Shown: in pieces, positions 11,601 to 22,020 of the stretch | Numbering within the stretch: the stretch's first letter is position 1 | Layout of the letters: each line of letters starts with the position of its first letter | From: Cinnamomum chago | Lineage: Eukaryota > Streptophyta > Magnoliopsida > Laurales > Lauraceae | Assembly (NCBI GenBank): GCA_038049695.1 | Contig: CP142452.1 | Coordinates: 53,526,501 to 53,590,500 of the forward strand | Direction: 5' to 3' | Length of the DNA: 64,000 bases | The notes under the pieces: generated by a model | Databases searched by the model: none | Told to the model about the DNA's origin: nothing | What the model saw: only the letters and a program-made list of their open reading frames with translations | Program-made: the position numbers and the translations under genes

Positions 11601-14600
11601 CCCCTGTTCTTGACACATGTCACAACTTTAGATTCCTTATCCACAGCACATCTAAAAAGGTCAGGGAACTGATCAGCCAAAGACCTATTACCCACCCATC
11701 GATCTTTCCAAAAGAGAGTTCTCTCCCCCGACCCGATATGATAGCTAATGTTCTTCATAAATTGATCTTTAACTGATAGGATTCCTTTCCAAAGAGCTAA
11801 CGATTTAGTCGATGCGTCCTTTACTTCCCCATCCATCTCTTGGGAGGCCATACTTCCTTTCCAGAACCTATGTCCAAAGCCCATCTGGCCCTTCTCCAAC
11901 CCTCCACAGCCACTTGACCAGGAGAGCATGGTTCATCTATTTGAGGGGTCTGATTCCCAGGCCTCCCTCTTCCTTAGGTCTGCAGATAGTGTCCCACCCC
12001 ACCAGATGATACTTTTTCTACGTACTATTACCGTGCCATAAGAAGTCTCTTTGCCTCCTCTCTAGTCTTTTAATCACGGAATCAGGGCATTTGAAGAGAG
12101 AAATAATAAATTGACATGTTAGAGAGGACAGATTTGATGAGAGTGACCCTTCCTTCGATGGACAGATAGTTTGCCTTCCACGAAGACAGTTTTCTCTCCA
12201 CCCTTTCCACCACCGGGTTCCACAGCGACTTGGTCACCGGTCCCACACACAAAGGCAACCCCAAATAAGTAGATGGCAGATCCCCCACCTTGCACCCCAG
12301 GATACCTGCGCAGTGATGGAGCACATACCTCTCCACTCTTATCCCAATTAGCTCACTTTTGGAGAAGTTGAATCTAAAGCCTGACACAACTTCATAACAA
12401 AGGAGGAGAGCTTTAACATTTTTTATCTGACTTCTGCATCCCCAAATAAGATGAGGGACGCACTCTTATAATTTGTAACTTGAACATCCGTAGGAACAAG
12501 ATATATCCTATTACTGTCAGCTCTGTACTTTGTTGTGATTGTTTGTTCCAGTCTGATATGGGCCTTGATATGATTCTTGTATGCTAGCAGTTGAGTACGA
12601 CACGAAATCTGATGGCCACGGGTTCCGGATAGCAATGCCACGTAAGCTTCCGTGAAAATATTCAGGTGGTGTTGGAATTTGTTATCCTCAGACACGCGGA
12701 TCCTATAATTTTTAATTAATCCCAAATCACGCTTCCTCGAGATCGGATCACTGCAGGAGTCCGGTTTCGGGGCGTGACATATGCCTTTAGTGTTCAACCT
12801 TAGGATTGTAAGTAGTATGCATGTTCAGGCTCTGACAAGTGTATGGAGGCCCTTAGAACGAGGCCAAGATATCATAGGGTTCAGTGATATTAGGCCTCAC
12901 ATGCAATGGCAACCCCCAGACCTAGGCTTGATTTGTATGAGTGTATGACTACTCCTTTTGGCCAGTAAAGACTAGGATAGGAAAGTGCACTTCACGTCAA
13001 CCTGTTCGCTTGCTTTGACTAGTATCTGTTCCACTTGATTTCTTGTTTGCCTTACCAGGACCTTGTAACCTTGTAAAACTTGGAATAACTCTTAGACCTA
13101 TAACCCAGGAAGGACTTGAGATAACACTTGGACCTTGGAACCTTTGAAGAGTCCAAGGTAACCAATTGGGCTATGAACCCCCTTGAAAGGATCGAGGTCA
13201 CGGGTAAACCTTGAGTCCCTCGAGGATCCTACAGACACCCAGTTGGACCTCAAACTCCCCGGAGAGCTTGAGAGGACAACTATGATGGACCTAGACCCTA
13301 GCCTTGATAGGATTGCTATCCTTGAGGGGATCGGGAAGAGTAATTATGCCTTAGGAAGGTGTAAAGTTGTAATGGCCCTAGGGAAAGGTAGAGTAGCCCA
13401 ACCCCTTCTTTGTGGAGTAATCAGTGACAAAGTTTAGTGATCCATGACAAATGGTTCATCTCTATGGTAGTACGAGACCCATACTAGATCCTCGAATATG
13501 GGGACTGGGTACAAGAGTTTTTCACGGTTAAATGGTTATCAGCAGGAAATGTCACAAAATAGGAGCACGTTTGTGTAAAATCAGCAGACGGACTTCCATT
13601 TTTCTGCTTTCAGAAGCCCAAACAACAAACCAACCTCACCCAACCACCCACCTTACCTATATACACAGGAAATGATTTTCCACATCATCATGGATACAGT
13701 GCCTTTGTGTAAAGCAAATCCTTTTCTGCATAAAGGGTGTCACCAAAATGCTTACTTAGAGAAATTTCTCAGGATTTCATGTGTTAAGAATTTCTGCTGT
13801 CCATGGAGCATTTATTTATATATCAATTTATGTTTATTCTGTGTCTTTTGGCTACATTGGGCTACTGATCCTAAGGTGATACTTTTGAAATGTCACTTTC
13901 ACCAAACTCCAGCATTCTGAATGGTAGGATAGATTGGAGGATTTCGAAAAGAACCTAGGGGACAGCATTTCAAGAATACAGAATTCTAACCAATGTAACG
14001 GGAATTCTCTAAACTCTTAAATGAAGTGGAACAAACAACAATTCAAAACAGAGAGAGTAAAAACTAAAAGCCATACCCAGTAGCGCATCAAGTGACCTAA
14101 CATTTGCAATCGGATTATCATCAACCATACACGTAAATGCCGCCACCTTATCCTTTGCAGTCCCTGACCTCTGCGTCGCCGCCACCAACCTAATATCCCC
14201 ACTCGTCCCCCTCGACGACTCATAATCATTCGCATACTGCTCCAAAAGCCTCTGTGCCAAGCCCTTCTTCTCCGGAGCCAATCTCATCATCTCCTTAACA
14301 TTCCTATCTCCACTATTCCTCCCGCCCCCCTCTCCCAAAACCTTTGATTCCAGCTCCGCCGCATCGACGTGCCACTGCCCGGACAGGGCGCTTGCCTTCA
14401 TGAGAGGGAGTTTCGGGAGATCCTGGCCGTTGGTTCCGGTTTGGGGCGACTTGGAAGAATCGAACAGAGGGTTGGGCTTGCTGTGGTGGCTGGGGTTTTG
14501 GGTTCTCTTCTGGGATTTAGGGTTTCGGAAGGGAGAAGGGGTTTTAGGTGGGAGTGGTTTTAGGGTTTTGGTGGGTTTGAGAGAGCCGGATTTGCGAAAA

Positions 14601-14734
14601 TCGGAGTCGTCGAAACCGGATTTGGGGAGAGAAGAGGAAGAGAGGCCAATCGAGGATGCGAAGGAAGCAACATCTGATTTGATGAGATCGGTTTCGTTAG
14701 GGTTTTGGGATTTGGGGGCTTTCGAAATCGCCAT
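8608..14734 (-). CDS. SWA2: SWA2 / Noc1-Mak21-like ribosome-assembly protein, exons 1-2
   Basis: Exon 1 is 14734-14077 (219 codons plus one base) and exon 2 is 8683-8608. The donor CTGG|GTATGG and acceptor GATGCAG|C join in phase (G+CA, Ala) to give ...NVRSLDALLALVTSKVGKRHALTG..., a conserved stretch of the plant nucleolar CBF/Noc1/Mak21 (CEBPZ) family. Exon 1 starts MAISKAPKSQNPNETDL, with the N-terminal nuclear-protein composition (Lys, Ser, Pro) and the LPLMKASALSGQWHVDA motif of SWA2. The family acts in the nucleolus in 60S pre-ribosome maturation and export. Exon 2 ends in a normal donor (CAAG|GTCAGC) with two bases over. The conserved CBF core would need many more exons, none visible down to base 1, so the gene is partial here and intron 2 must exceed 8.6 kb if the gene is whole. 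Intron 1 is 5.4 kb because of nested retroelements. Family identity is strong; integrity is unknown. Confidence 0.8.
8960..9062 (-). pseudogene. LINE RNase H remnant
   Basis: A short minus-strand frame reads GHIRREGNELTDASAKD, close to the terminal RNase H motif of plant L1 elements (HxxREGNxxADALAK). No other part of the element is recognisable around it. It lies in intron 1 of the SWA2-like gene. Confidence 0.4.
10718..12459 (-). mobile_element. 5'-truncated L1 LINE
   Basis: On the minus strand it runs from a truncated reverse transcriptase (LILFGDAEV..., then SGFRFNFSKSELIGI, GLPLCVGP, LSSWKANYLSIEGRVTLIKS) through the linker (WKDRWVGNRSLADQFPDLF) and the C-terminal zf-RVT domain (VNGCPMCLSEEESVDHLMV), then a 3' UTR and an interrupted poly(A), seen as a T-rich stretch at about 10720-10753. 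The 8-bp direct repeat GCACTCTT lies at 10710-10717 and 12460-12467, which fits target-primed insertion into the LTR. Several frameshifts split the ORF, for instance near 12080, 11600 and 11350. ORF1 and the endonuclease are lost. Not mobile. Confidence 0.85.
10866..11348 (-). pseudogene. L1 ORF2 C-terminus with zf-RVT domain
   Basis: A 160-residue frame that is the intact tail of L1 ORF2. It has a Cys/His cluster (CPMCLSEEESVDHLMVNC) of the zf-RVT family and a Trp-rich end (WRLTFLAVIWTIWTERN), both standard in plant L1 proteins. It ends at a stop just before the 3' UTR. Confidence 0.8.
12780..14076. other. Intron 1 remainder of the SWA2-like gene
   Basis: No gene or element end was recognised. 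A stretch of imperfect GACCTTG/CCTTGAG motifs (about 13040-13300) makes short chance ORFs. The first 650 bases may be unrecognised retroelement sequence. Confidence 0.35.
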
Positions 14735-14985
14735 TCTATGAGAGAGAGCGAGAGAGAGAGAGAGATTGAGATTGAATGATTTTGGCGGACTGCAGAGGGT
14801 TTTAGCGTGCGTTTTTCAGAAGGGTTTTAGTGTTGCGTCGGATGGACGGACGTTTGAGTAGGGTTTATTGAAGCTCGTTTTGACTCGCCCGAGTCGAGAG
14901 TAGTCGACACATGGCTGAAATACTGAGTTAACTCTTGAGTCTCCCGACTCATTTAATAGGGAATTTTACAAAAAAAAGTATATCT
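14735..14985 (-). promoter_or_regulatory. 5' flank of the SWA2-like gene
   Basis: A GA-rich repeat (GAGAGAGAGCGAGAGAGAG) lies a few bases upstream of the start codon on the plus-strand listing, as in many plant 5' UTRs. No TATA box could be assigned with confidence. The repeat block of the MULE region begins within about 250-300 bases, so the intergenic space is short. Confidence 0.35.
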
Positions 14986-17840
14986 GTACATGTATTTCCC
15001 GGTTTTAACCACAAATACAAATAAACACTGGAATCAGTGTTCGTATATGATTTTTGGACACCTTTACCCCCACATGTATCGAACGACATCGTCATCTTTA
15101 TTATCCATTCCCGCCAACCTTTCCCGTCTATTCCTCTCTTTCTTCATCTCCTGCTCTACATGCATTCTCCCCTCTCTCCTCTCCCTTCGCTTTGGCCTGC
15201 TGTTGTCACCCCTCGGTTCACTGCTCTCTCTTGCCCTCTTCTTCTCCGGCCTCACCCTTCACCGTCAGGCATGCAATCAACGGCCAAGATTCAAAGGGCG
15301 GCAACATCGTATGAATAAAATGAGTGCCCAGAAGATGCATTGCTGATGATCCTTTAAACTTGTCAGCTTGTACACTCAGGTTATGTAATCTATCTTTTGT
15401 ATGCCAACTCCTATTATTTTATCCAGCACTCAATCTTTATCTCTTCCCATTCAGTTGTCTAGTGGTGGAGAAAAATATAAGTGGCTGCAATGAAAAAGAC
15501 ACCGAATGTCAAGTAGATGCATGCACAGAAAGCTAGTCTTGTGGGAGCTAAGTGGGTTTCTTCTCTGTTCTTTTTCCCTCTAGTGTTTGGCAGTCAGCGA
15601 TGCTTTGTCGTCGCCGGAGTTGATGGAGAAAATCTTTTATATGAAATAGGGTTTTTCTAGCCAATAAAGGTGAGAACTTGCATAACATATCCATTTTGGG
15701 TTTTTCAACAAATCTAGACCGCTGAGTTCTGTCAGTTCTCTCTCTTGTTCTTGTTGCTCACAAAGTGTTTGAACAAATGTGTTATTGAGTTCTGTCAGTT
15801 TTTTCTATCTTGTTCATTGCGTGTTGGGTTTTCAGCTGAAATCTGTGGGTGAGAATTATCTTGTATTATGGTCATTCTTACTAGAACTTTACCCGCATTG
15901 AGTGTTTCATTTGTTTATATTAAACGAAAAGCTTGATAACTGTATTGTGCAAAACTATAGTCTACACGCCCATATGGCTTTTTAGGATGTTTCATTAACG
16001 GTGTCAAGCCTTCCACTTTGCAAGGGAAAAAACCTCTATAGATTTAGTCTTGCAATCTTGATGCCTCAAATATCAAACAGAATCTGCCAAATGTTGATTC
16101 AACTTGTATAGATGGTACCCATTTTAGCATAAGTCTCAGTTAAGTAATTTGTTGTTTGGGTTCTTGCCCTGCATATTAGTTGTTTGTGTGATTTTTTATT
16201 CTTCTTTTGTCATGGGCTTTACTCGAATTCGAAATACCCATTAGAAATATAGTCGTTCCCTGTTTTTTTATGTCTCATTTCCCTGTTATTGACATCTCAA
16301 TTGTAGGCCCTCAATACGTTGGGTGTTTTGAATACATTGGTGGTTAAGATGCTAAAACCAGACGCCAAATTACTTAGCTTAGGTCAGTTTTGGGTTAGGT
16401 TCAACTATAGGCTCATTACACCATTCCGATCATCAAGTAAGTTTGGTTAACTTTCGTGTAGCACTTGTCCCACAGTAGTACAGCCCGAAATGTCATTTGG
16501 AATGTCTCCCACTAATAATATCGACTATACATATTCATTCATGAAACTTGACGTCCCACTAACATATTTCTTGGTTGATTTACCTATTTGGATATGGGCC
16601 TCAATTTGAACATCTTAACAGTTTTTTTGGTAGTATCAATTTCGCATGTTTGGTTTGTTTAATATAACTGTATTGGGTCAGGAATGCATCCCTGCCTTTC
16701 TATGCGATAATAATTTCGTCCTAAGGTCATATACTAACTTTCTCTACACCGCTGATTGATATTAATTTTAGATTGCATTGCTTTTCATTATTTTGAAACT
16801 GATAAATATATGGTTGGTATTTAAAACCATATTCCATACTATTTTGTTGTTTTTTGTTAGGCTCTTTCTTGAAATGAGACTATGTATGAGAACGAGTATT
16901 TAAGATCCGATGGAATGTTTAAGACAGACGAGTATATCATGATTGCTTTGTTAAGCTATTAAAATGATAGTGAATTCCTACGTGGTTCCGTCGTAACTTA
17001 CTTGACAGATGCAACAACAACCATAAGAAACTTCATTGAAGTTGGTTATGGATTTTAGCCTTGTGGTCTACCATATAAGCTATCGTCTTGTTGATTAAAT
17101 TAAGATAGATCTAGATAATGGAACCAAATCCAATTCTTATAGATTTTTATATCCTTTTAAGTTTGGATAGGAAGAGTTTGAGAGACGTCGATTTCTATCT
17201 TCAATGGATGGGAAGGGGTAAGAAGCCGTCAATTGTATTGATCGACTGAGCTTTAGAAATTTGATTGGTGAGCAAACAGTGTCTAAGTCTGAACCCCCCC
17301 CCCCCCCCCCACCCAAAAAAAACTAAATATCAATTATTGCTTCCTCCCCTAATCCAGCTCCTTCGTTTTTTGGTCAGCGAGTTACTATTGGCACATATTG
17401 CCTAGTTAGTAATATGAGATTTCAAGGTTTTGGGGTAACATATGAGCTACAGAAAGACGTCAAGAGTGCAGGATCAAACGAACAAGAACAAAATACCAAT
17501 AAATAATGATCGATGATCCCATTGTCAGGCTAAATGAAGTTGAAATGGAAACCTGTGTGAAGTTTGTAAGTCTTTCCCATTGTTTATGTGGCTGATTATA
17601 CATTCATTATCGCTTTCTTCCAGGGTGCATAAAATCGGTGCAGAACTTATAAATTACTGAAACGATATCGTCATTAGAAATTACCCAAAATAAAGTAAAT
17701 TGACTTAAATCGTGCTTCCTTCTCATATTTTATGCATCTCAATATAAAGCACCAGCATTTTTCATTTTATGGACACAAAAAATGGATGATATAGATAGAA
17801 ATTATGGTTATGATATCGTTATCAAATAATAATTTCCTTC
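14985..17840 (+). repeat. MULE-associated repeat block, copy 1
   Basis: Non-coding block with a C/T-rich core (about 15100-15260). It continues through sequence that matches block 2 (18480-19560) in order: GTGTTCGTATATGA/GTGTTCATATACGA, TTTCTATGCGAT...TCCTAAG, CATTATTTTGAAACTGATAA and the stretch around 16860-17060. It ends with palindrome-like ATCGTTATC motifs (about 17660 and 17815) like those in the tandem array further right. No ORF is recognised. It looks like a second copy of the 5' non-coding end of the MULE that follows. Confidence 0.45.
17287..17310 (+). repeat. Poly-C tract
   Basis: About 18 consecutive C residues followed by ACCC and an A run. An unusual homopolymer for plant DNA and prone to sequencing error. 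Confidence 0.8.
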
Positions 17841-18479
17841 GTAATTCTACATAGTTATATAAGATCTGACATGGAAATTAAGTTGTTGGGGGGTCTTGTT
17901 TGTGAATTAGAGACTGATTTTGTTTTTTTGGGCGATGAACTGACGAGTAGGGTCTGGAAAATTTTGAAAAACGACGTTTAGCATTTTGTTAGATGCTTAT
18001 TGAATGATGAAAGATGCATCTAACAAGATATATAGTACACTTAATGATGAAGATAAGAAATATAGCATCTCTATGTTTAATTTTATAAATATGTGGATAG
18101 CTTAGCGGTAGCATGCCTACAGGTTATGGATAGCCTTGGTGATGGGACTACTCTGGTAGTAGTCTGGTGAGGAATAGCAGCTACCAAGATGTTGCTATAT
18201 AACCTGAAAATGAGCGGGTATGCCTTGGCACAGACTCATGCTGTCTCTTTGTTATGTTTTCATCCAACCGGGTTGTAGTGTTGTTTCTGTTTGTTTTGCT
18301 ATTTCATTTGGTCTTTCATTAGATTGTCTTATGGTGTGGATTACTGTGGATTTTTCATTTCTGCTTTGGGTCTTAATTCCCTTTCCCTTTCCATTTAAAT
18401 TTTATATTTTTTTGTTGGGTATTGCACCAAATAATTGTCATTAAACTTTTATGAGACAGATTTAACTACATAAGCACCA
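17841..18479. other. Non-coding spacer
   Basis: AT-rich sequence between the two repeat blocks. A frame at 18220-18444 encodes only hydrophobic low-complexity sequence and is not taken as a gene. Confidence 0.35.
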
Positions 18480-19560
18480 AAACACCCATTTCGGTGTTCA
18501 TATACGAAATTCACATGCCTTCTCCCATCCCTGTTCGAACGATCAGCGTTCTTGTCTCTATCACCCACCCTTGAATCCACCGTCGTCATATTCCATCTAG
18601 ATGGTCATCTCCCGTGTGCTCCTCTCTTTTCCTCTCTACATGCTTTCTTCCCTCACTCCTCTCTCCTGCCCTCTCCCTCTCTGCGTGCCTTCTCCCCTCC
18701 CTCCTCTCTCCTTTCGTCTCGCCCGCCCTGCACGACATGATTCGAGTCTGCTCTCTGTTTCCCTCTTCCTCTTCGGCTTCACCCGATCATTGAGTTCGAA
18801 GCTATCATCTTTCACCGCCAACCATCGATGCTCTCTCGTCATGCATCCGTTAAAGAAAAAATATCCGTACGAATAGTGTGGTTTCTCATTCCAACTCAGG
18901 TGATAAATTGCTGAACCTATATGTTTTTTGCTTTAACAAGAGCATGGCTGTGCCCTTGATTACCTTATGTAGTTTAAAGTCTAACTTGGATTTCTAACCA
19001 GCGATGTATGGCCTTTTGATCACCTAGAGCAAGATCTTCTGGATGCGGGCCTCGGTTTCGTCATACAAACAGTTTCGGGTATACATCAATTTTCCCATGT
19101 TCTGTTTATTTACTATGATTGTACCTGGTTTGGAATGTCTCATTGCCTTTCTATGCGATTATAAGTTGTCCTTAAGATTAGCTAAATAATGTAATAACAT
19201 TTTTGTTATGCATTGCTGTTCATTATTTTGAAACTTATTAACATATGAAAGACACTAGTAACCGATTTTTACTACTTCTTTTATGCGTGGTTATACTCTT
19301 TCTTTGGATGATGTTATGTATGAGAATATGTATTCCCGATTTTGAATGGAATGTTTTGAGATAGATGATTATAGTCTGTATTTTTTGGTTAGTTAAAATG
19401 ATAGTGAATCTCTACAATCTCGTTTAGATTGATTGATTTATTTCACTACTTACATGACATGCGCAGCAATGACCATGGGAGATTTTCAAATGGGTTATGG
19501 ACTTCGTCTTTGTGGTTTAATATATATTTCCTAGTCCATAAGAGAAGGGAGCTGTAGATA
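18480..19560 (+). repeat. MULE-associated repeat block, copy 2
   Basis: Homologous to parts of 14985-17060: a C/T-rich core (CTCTCTCC-type), GTTCGAACGATC near the left, then TTTCTATGCGATTATAAG and CATTATTTTGAAACTTATTA. It leads directly into the 305-bp tandem array and the transposase gene, so it is probably the 5' end region of the autonomous MULE. A clear terminal inverted repeat was not found. Confidence 0.45.
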
Positions 19561-19689
19561 CCAAGGTTCAAAATCAATTAGTTGGATATTTGTATATCCT
19601 TTATCTCTGTAGAGGAATTCTGTGTATATGCATATTTACTCATCGAATGAATGACAATGGGAATGAAAATGATGGTACTATGGATCGAC

Positions 19690-21430
19690 CCTCCCAATAT
19701 TAGTGAATCCATGAGTCTTTCTCACTATTTAGGGATCTCAAATTAAAACCATCACTATTATGTTGTTGGACACCAAATTGATATAAAGAAAATAAAAAGT
19801 ATTGTAACGATTTCGTTATCATAAAAAAAGTTGTGTCTAGGGAAATTACCCAAATTGTATGAAACAGTGATTCCTTCACATAGCTGATCCACCTCATTAT
19901 GGAGTCCCTCCTCTTCTGTTGTAGGAAACCAAATATAGAAGTAGAACAAAAAATGCACGTCAACAATATTCGTTATCAGTAAATTCTCAATAAACTAAAT
20001 CAAGTGAATCCGTGAATCCTTCTCACTACCTATGGATCTCATATTAAAGCCAGCACTATTATGTTGTTGGACACCAAATTATATAAAGAAAATAAAACGT
20101 ATTGTAGCGACTTCGTTATCATAAAAAAAAATTGTGTCTAAGGAAATTACCCAAATTGTATGAAATGGTGATTCCTTCACATAGCTGATCCACGTCATTA
20201 TGGAGTCTATCCTCTTCTGTTGTAGGAAACCAAATATAGAAGTAGATTAAAAAATGCATGTCAACAACGTTCGTCATCGGTAAATTCTCAATAATCCAAA
20301 TCAAGTGAGTCCGTGAGTCCTTCTCACTATCTACGTATCTCAGATTAAAGCCAGCAATATTACGTTGTTGGACACCAAATTGATATAAAGAAATTAAAAA
20401 CTATTGTAGCTATTTCGTTATCATAAAAAAAATTCGACTCTAGGGAAATTACCTACCCAAATTGTATGAAATGGTGATTCCTTCACATAGCTGATCAGCT
20501 CATTATGGAGTTCCTCCTCTTCTGTTGTAGGAAACCAAATATAGAAGTAGAACAAAAAATGCATGTCAACAATGTTCGTCATGGGTAAATTCTCAATAAT
20601 CCAAATCAAGTGAGTCCGTGAGTCCTTCTCACTATCTACGTATCTCATATTAAAGCCAGCATTATTACGTTGTTGGACACCAAATTGATATAAAGAAATT
20701 AAAAACTATTGTATCTATTTCGTTATCATAAAAAAAAATCGACTCTAGGGAAATTACCTACCCAAATTGTATGAAATGGTGATTCCTTCACGTAGCTAAT
20801 CCAGCTCATTATGGAGTCCCTCCTCTTCTGTTGTAGGATACCAAAGATAGAAGTAGAACAAAAAATGCATGTCAACAATATTCGTTATCGGTAAATTCTT
20901 AATAATCCAAATCAAGTGAGTCAGTGAGTCCTTCTCACTATCTACGGATCTCAGATTAAAGCCAGTAATATTACGTTGTTGGACACCAAATTGATATAAA
21001 GAAATTAAAAAGTATTGTAGCGATTTCGTTATCATAAAAACAATTTCGACTCTAGGGAAATTACCTACCCAAATTGTATGAAATGGTGATTCCTTCACAT
21101 AGCTGATTCAGCTCATTATGGAGTCCCTCCTCTTCTGTTGTAGGATACCAAAGATAGACGTAGAACCAAAAATGCATGTCAACAATATTAGTTACCGGTA
21201 AATTCTCAATAATCCAAATCAAGTGAGTCCGTGAGTCCTTCTCACTATCTACGAATCTCAGATTAAAGACAACAATATTACGTTGTTGGACACCAAATTG
21301 ATATAAAGAAATTAAAAAGTATTGTAGCGTTTTCGTTATCATAAAAAAAAATCGTCTCTAGGGAAATTACCTACCCAAATTATATGAAATCGTGATTCCT
21401 TCACATAATTGATCCACCTCATTATGTAGT
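19690..21430. repeat. Tandem array, about 305-bp unit, roughly 6 copies
   Basis: The phrase (T)GAGTCCTTCTCACTA recurs at 19713, 20015, 20315, 20620, 20926 and 21233, giving periods of 300-307. Each unit carries GGAAATTACC, a CTCCTCTTCTGTTGTAGGA segment, TTGTTGGACACCAAATTGA and a near-palindromic CG(A/T)TTTCGTTATCA. Minus-strand reading frames stay partly open through the units, but they repeat with the unit and show no known domain. The array lies directly upstream of the MULE transposase gene. Subterminal transposase-binding repeats are one possibility. Confidence 0.8.
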
Positions 21431-21544
21431 CCCTTCTCTTGCTGCTGTACCAAAATGATGCCCTTTTTTTTATTTTGGGGATCTCAATACAAATTCCCTA
21501 TCATACTGATTGTGGATACTGAATTTGGATGGTTTACATTTAAA

Positions 21545-21566
21545 TTATGATAACGATATCGTTATG
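21545..21566. other. Perfect 16-bp palindrome
   Basis: ATAACGATATCGTTAT is fully self-complementary. It is the strongest version of a motif found once per unit in the adjacent array (CGATTTCGTTATCA) and at 17660 and 17815. A protein-binding site for the MULE transposase is a plausible role but unproven. Confidence 0.4.
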
Positions 21567-22020
21567 AAAGTTAGCTTTCCTTTGTCACATTCTATTACAT
21601 TTAAACCCCCGTCTCATGAAGATTTCAGTCGCAAAATGTCAACTGTTGAAATGATATATGTGTTGTTGAGATGCTAATTGTATCGCGTAATGGCAACAAT
21701 GAATCCTCGTTTAAACCCAACTTAGCATTGTTTTACAATTTAGACATATTCAATATCAATTGGTAAATTTTAGTTTTTAGTTTTTTGCTCTTTTCTTTCT
21801 TTTTTAAATTAACGGAGTAATCCTCTTCTGTTTCATCTTCTGGTGCACCTTTGAGTGGAGCCGCGTTGCGGTGGCTGCTTTGATTGAGTATTGTTGTTGC
21901 GCAATTTAATATGACAAATTCAGTTTGATTATCATTCTTGGAACACACCTTGCATGTGTCTGCCATGAGAGAAATAAATAGCTAGTCGTTTCACTCTCAA
22001 GACCATGCGCCAGTGGCAGG

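Larger units (their letters stand above)
9650..12779 (+). mobile_element. LTR of a Del/Tekay-like element (probably solo), split by an L1
   Basis: The right end is a typical LTR terminus (GGTTTCGGGGCGTGACA) at 12779. The body at about 9860-10640 is similar in order and wording to part of the solo LTR at 39381-42448: the same CTGATCCACC...GTC, CGTGTCTGACCC and ...GAGCTAC blocks. An L1 fills 10718-12459. The left end could not be found, so 9650 is approximate. No internal retroelement genes are seen on either side, hence the solo or truncated status. It is a fossil in intron 1 of the SWA2-like gene. Confidence 0.5.

Noticed and set aside
13183-13437. 84-codon ORF in the SWA2-like intron
   Set aside because: No domain, and imperfect short repeats (CCTTGAG, GACC) explain the open frame.
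15037-15346. Overlapping ORFs in the C/T-rich stretch
   Set aside because: Low-complexity composition in several frames; homologous to another non-coding block at 18.5 kb.
18552-18876. ORFs in the second C/T-rich stretch
   Set aside because: Same low-complexity sequence; no conserved frame between the two blocks.
19690-21430. CRISPR-like or coding tandem array
   Set aside because: Units of ~305 bp with no spacers in a plant genome; the open frames merely repeat with the unit.
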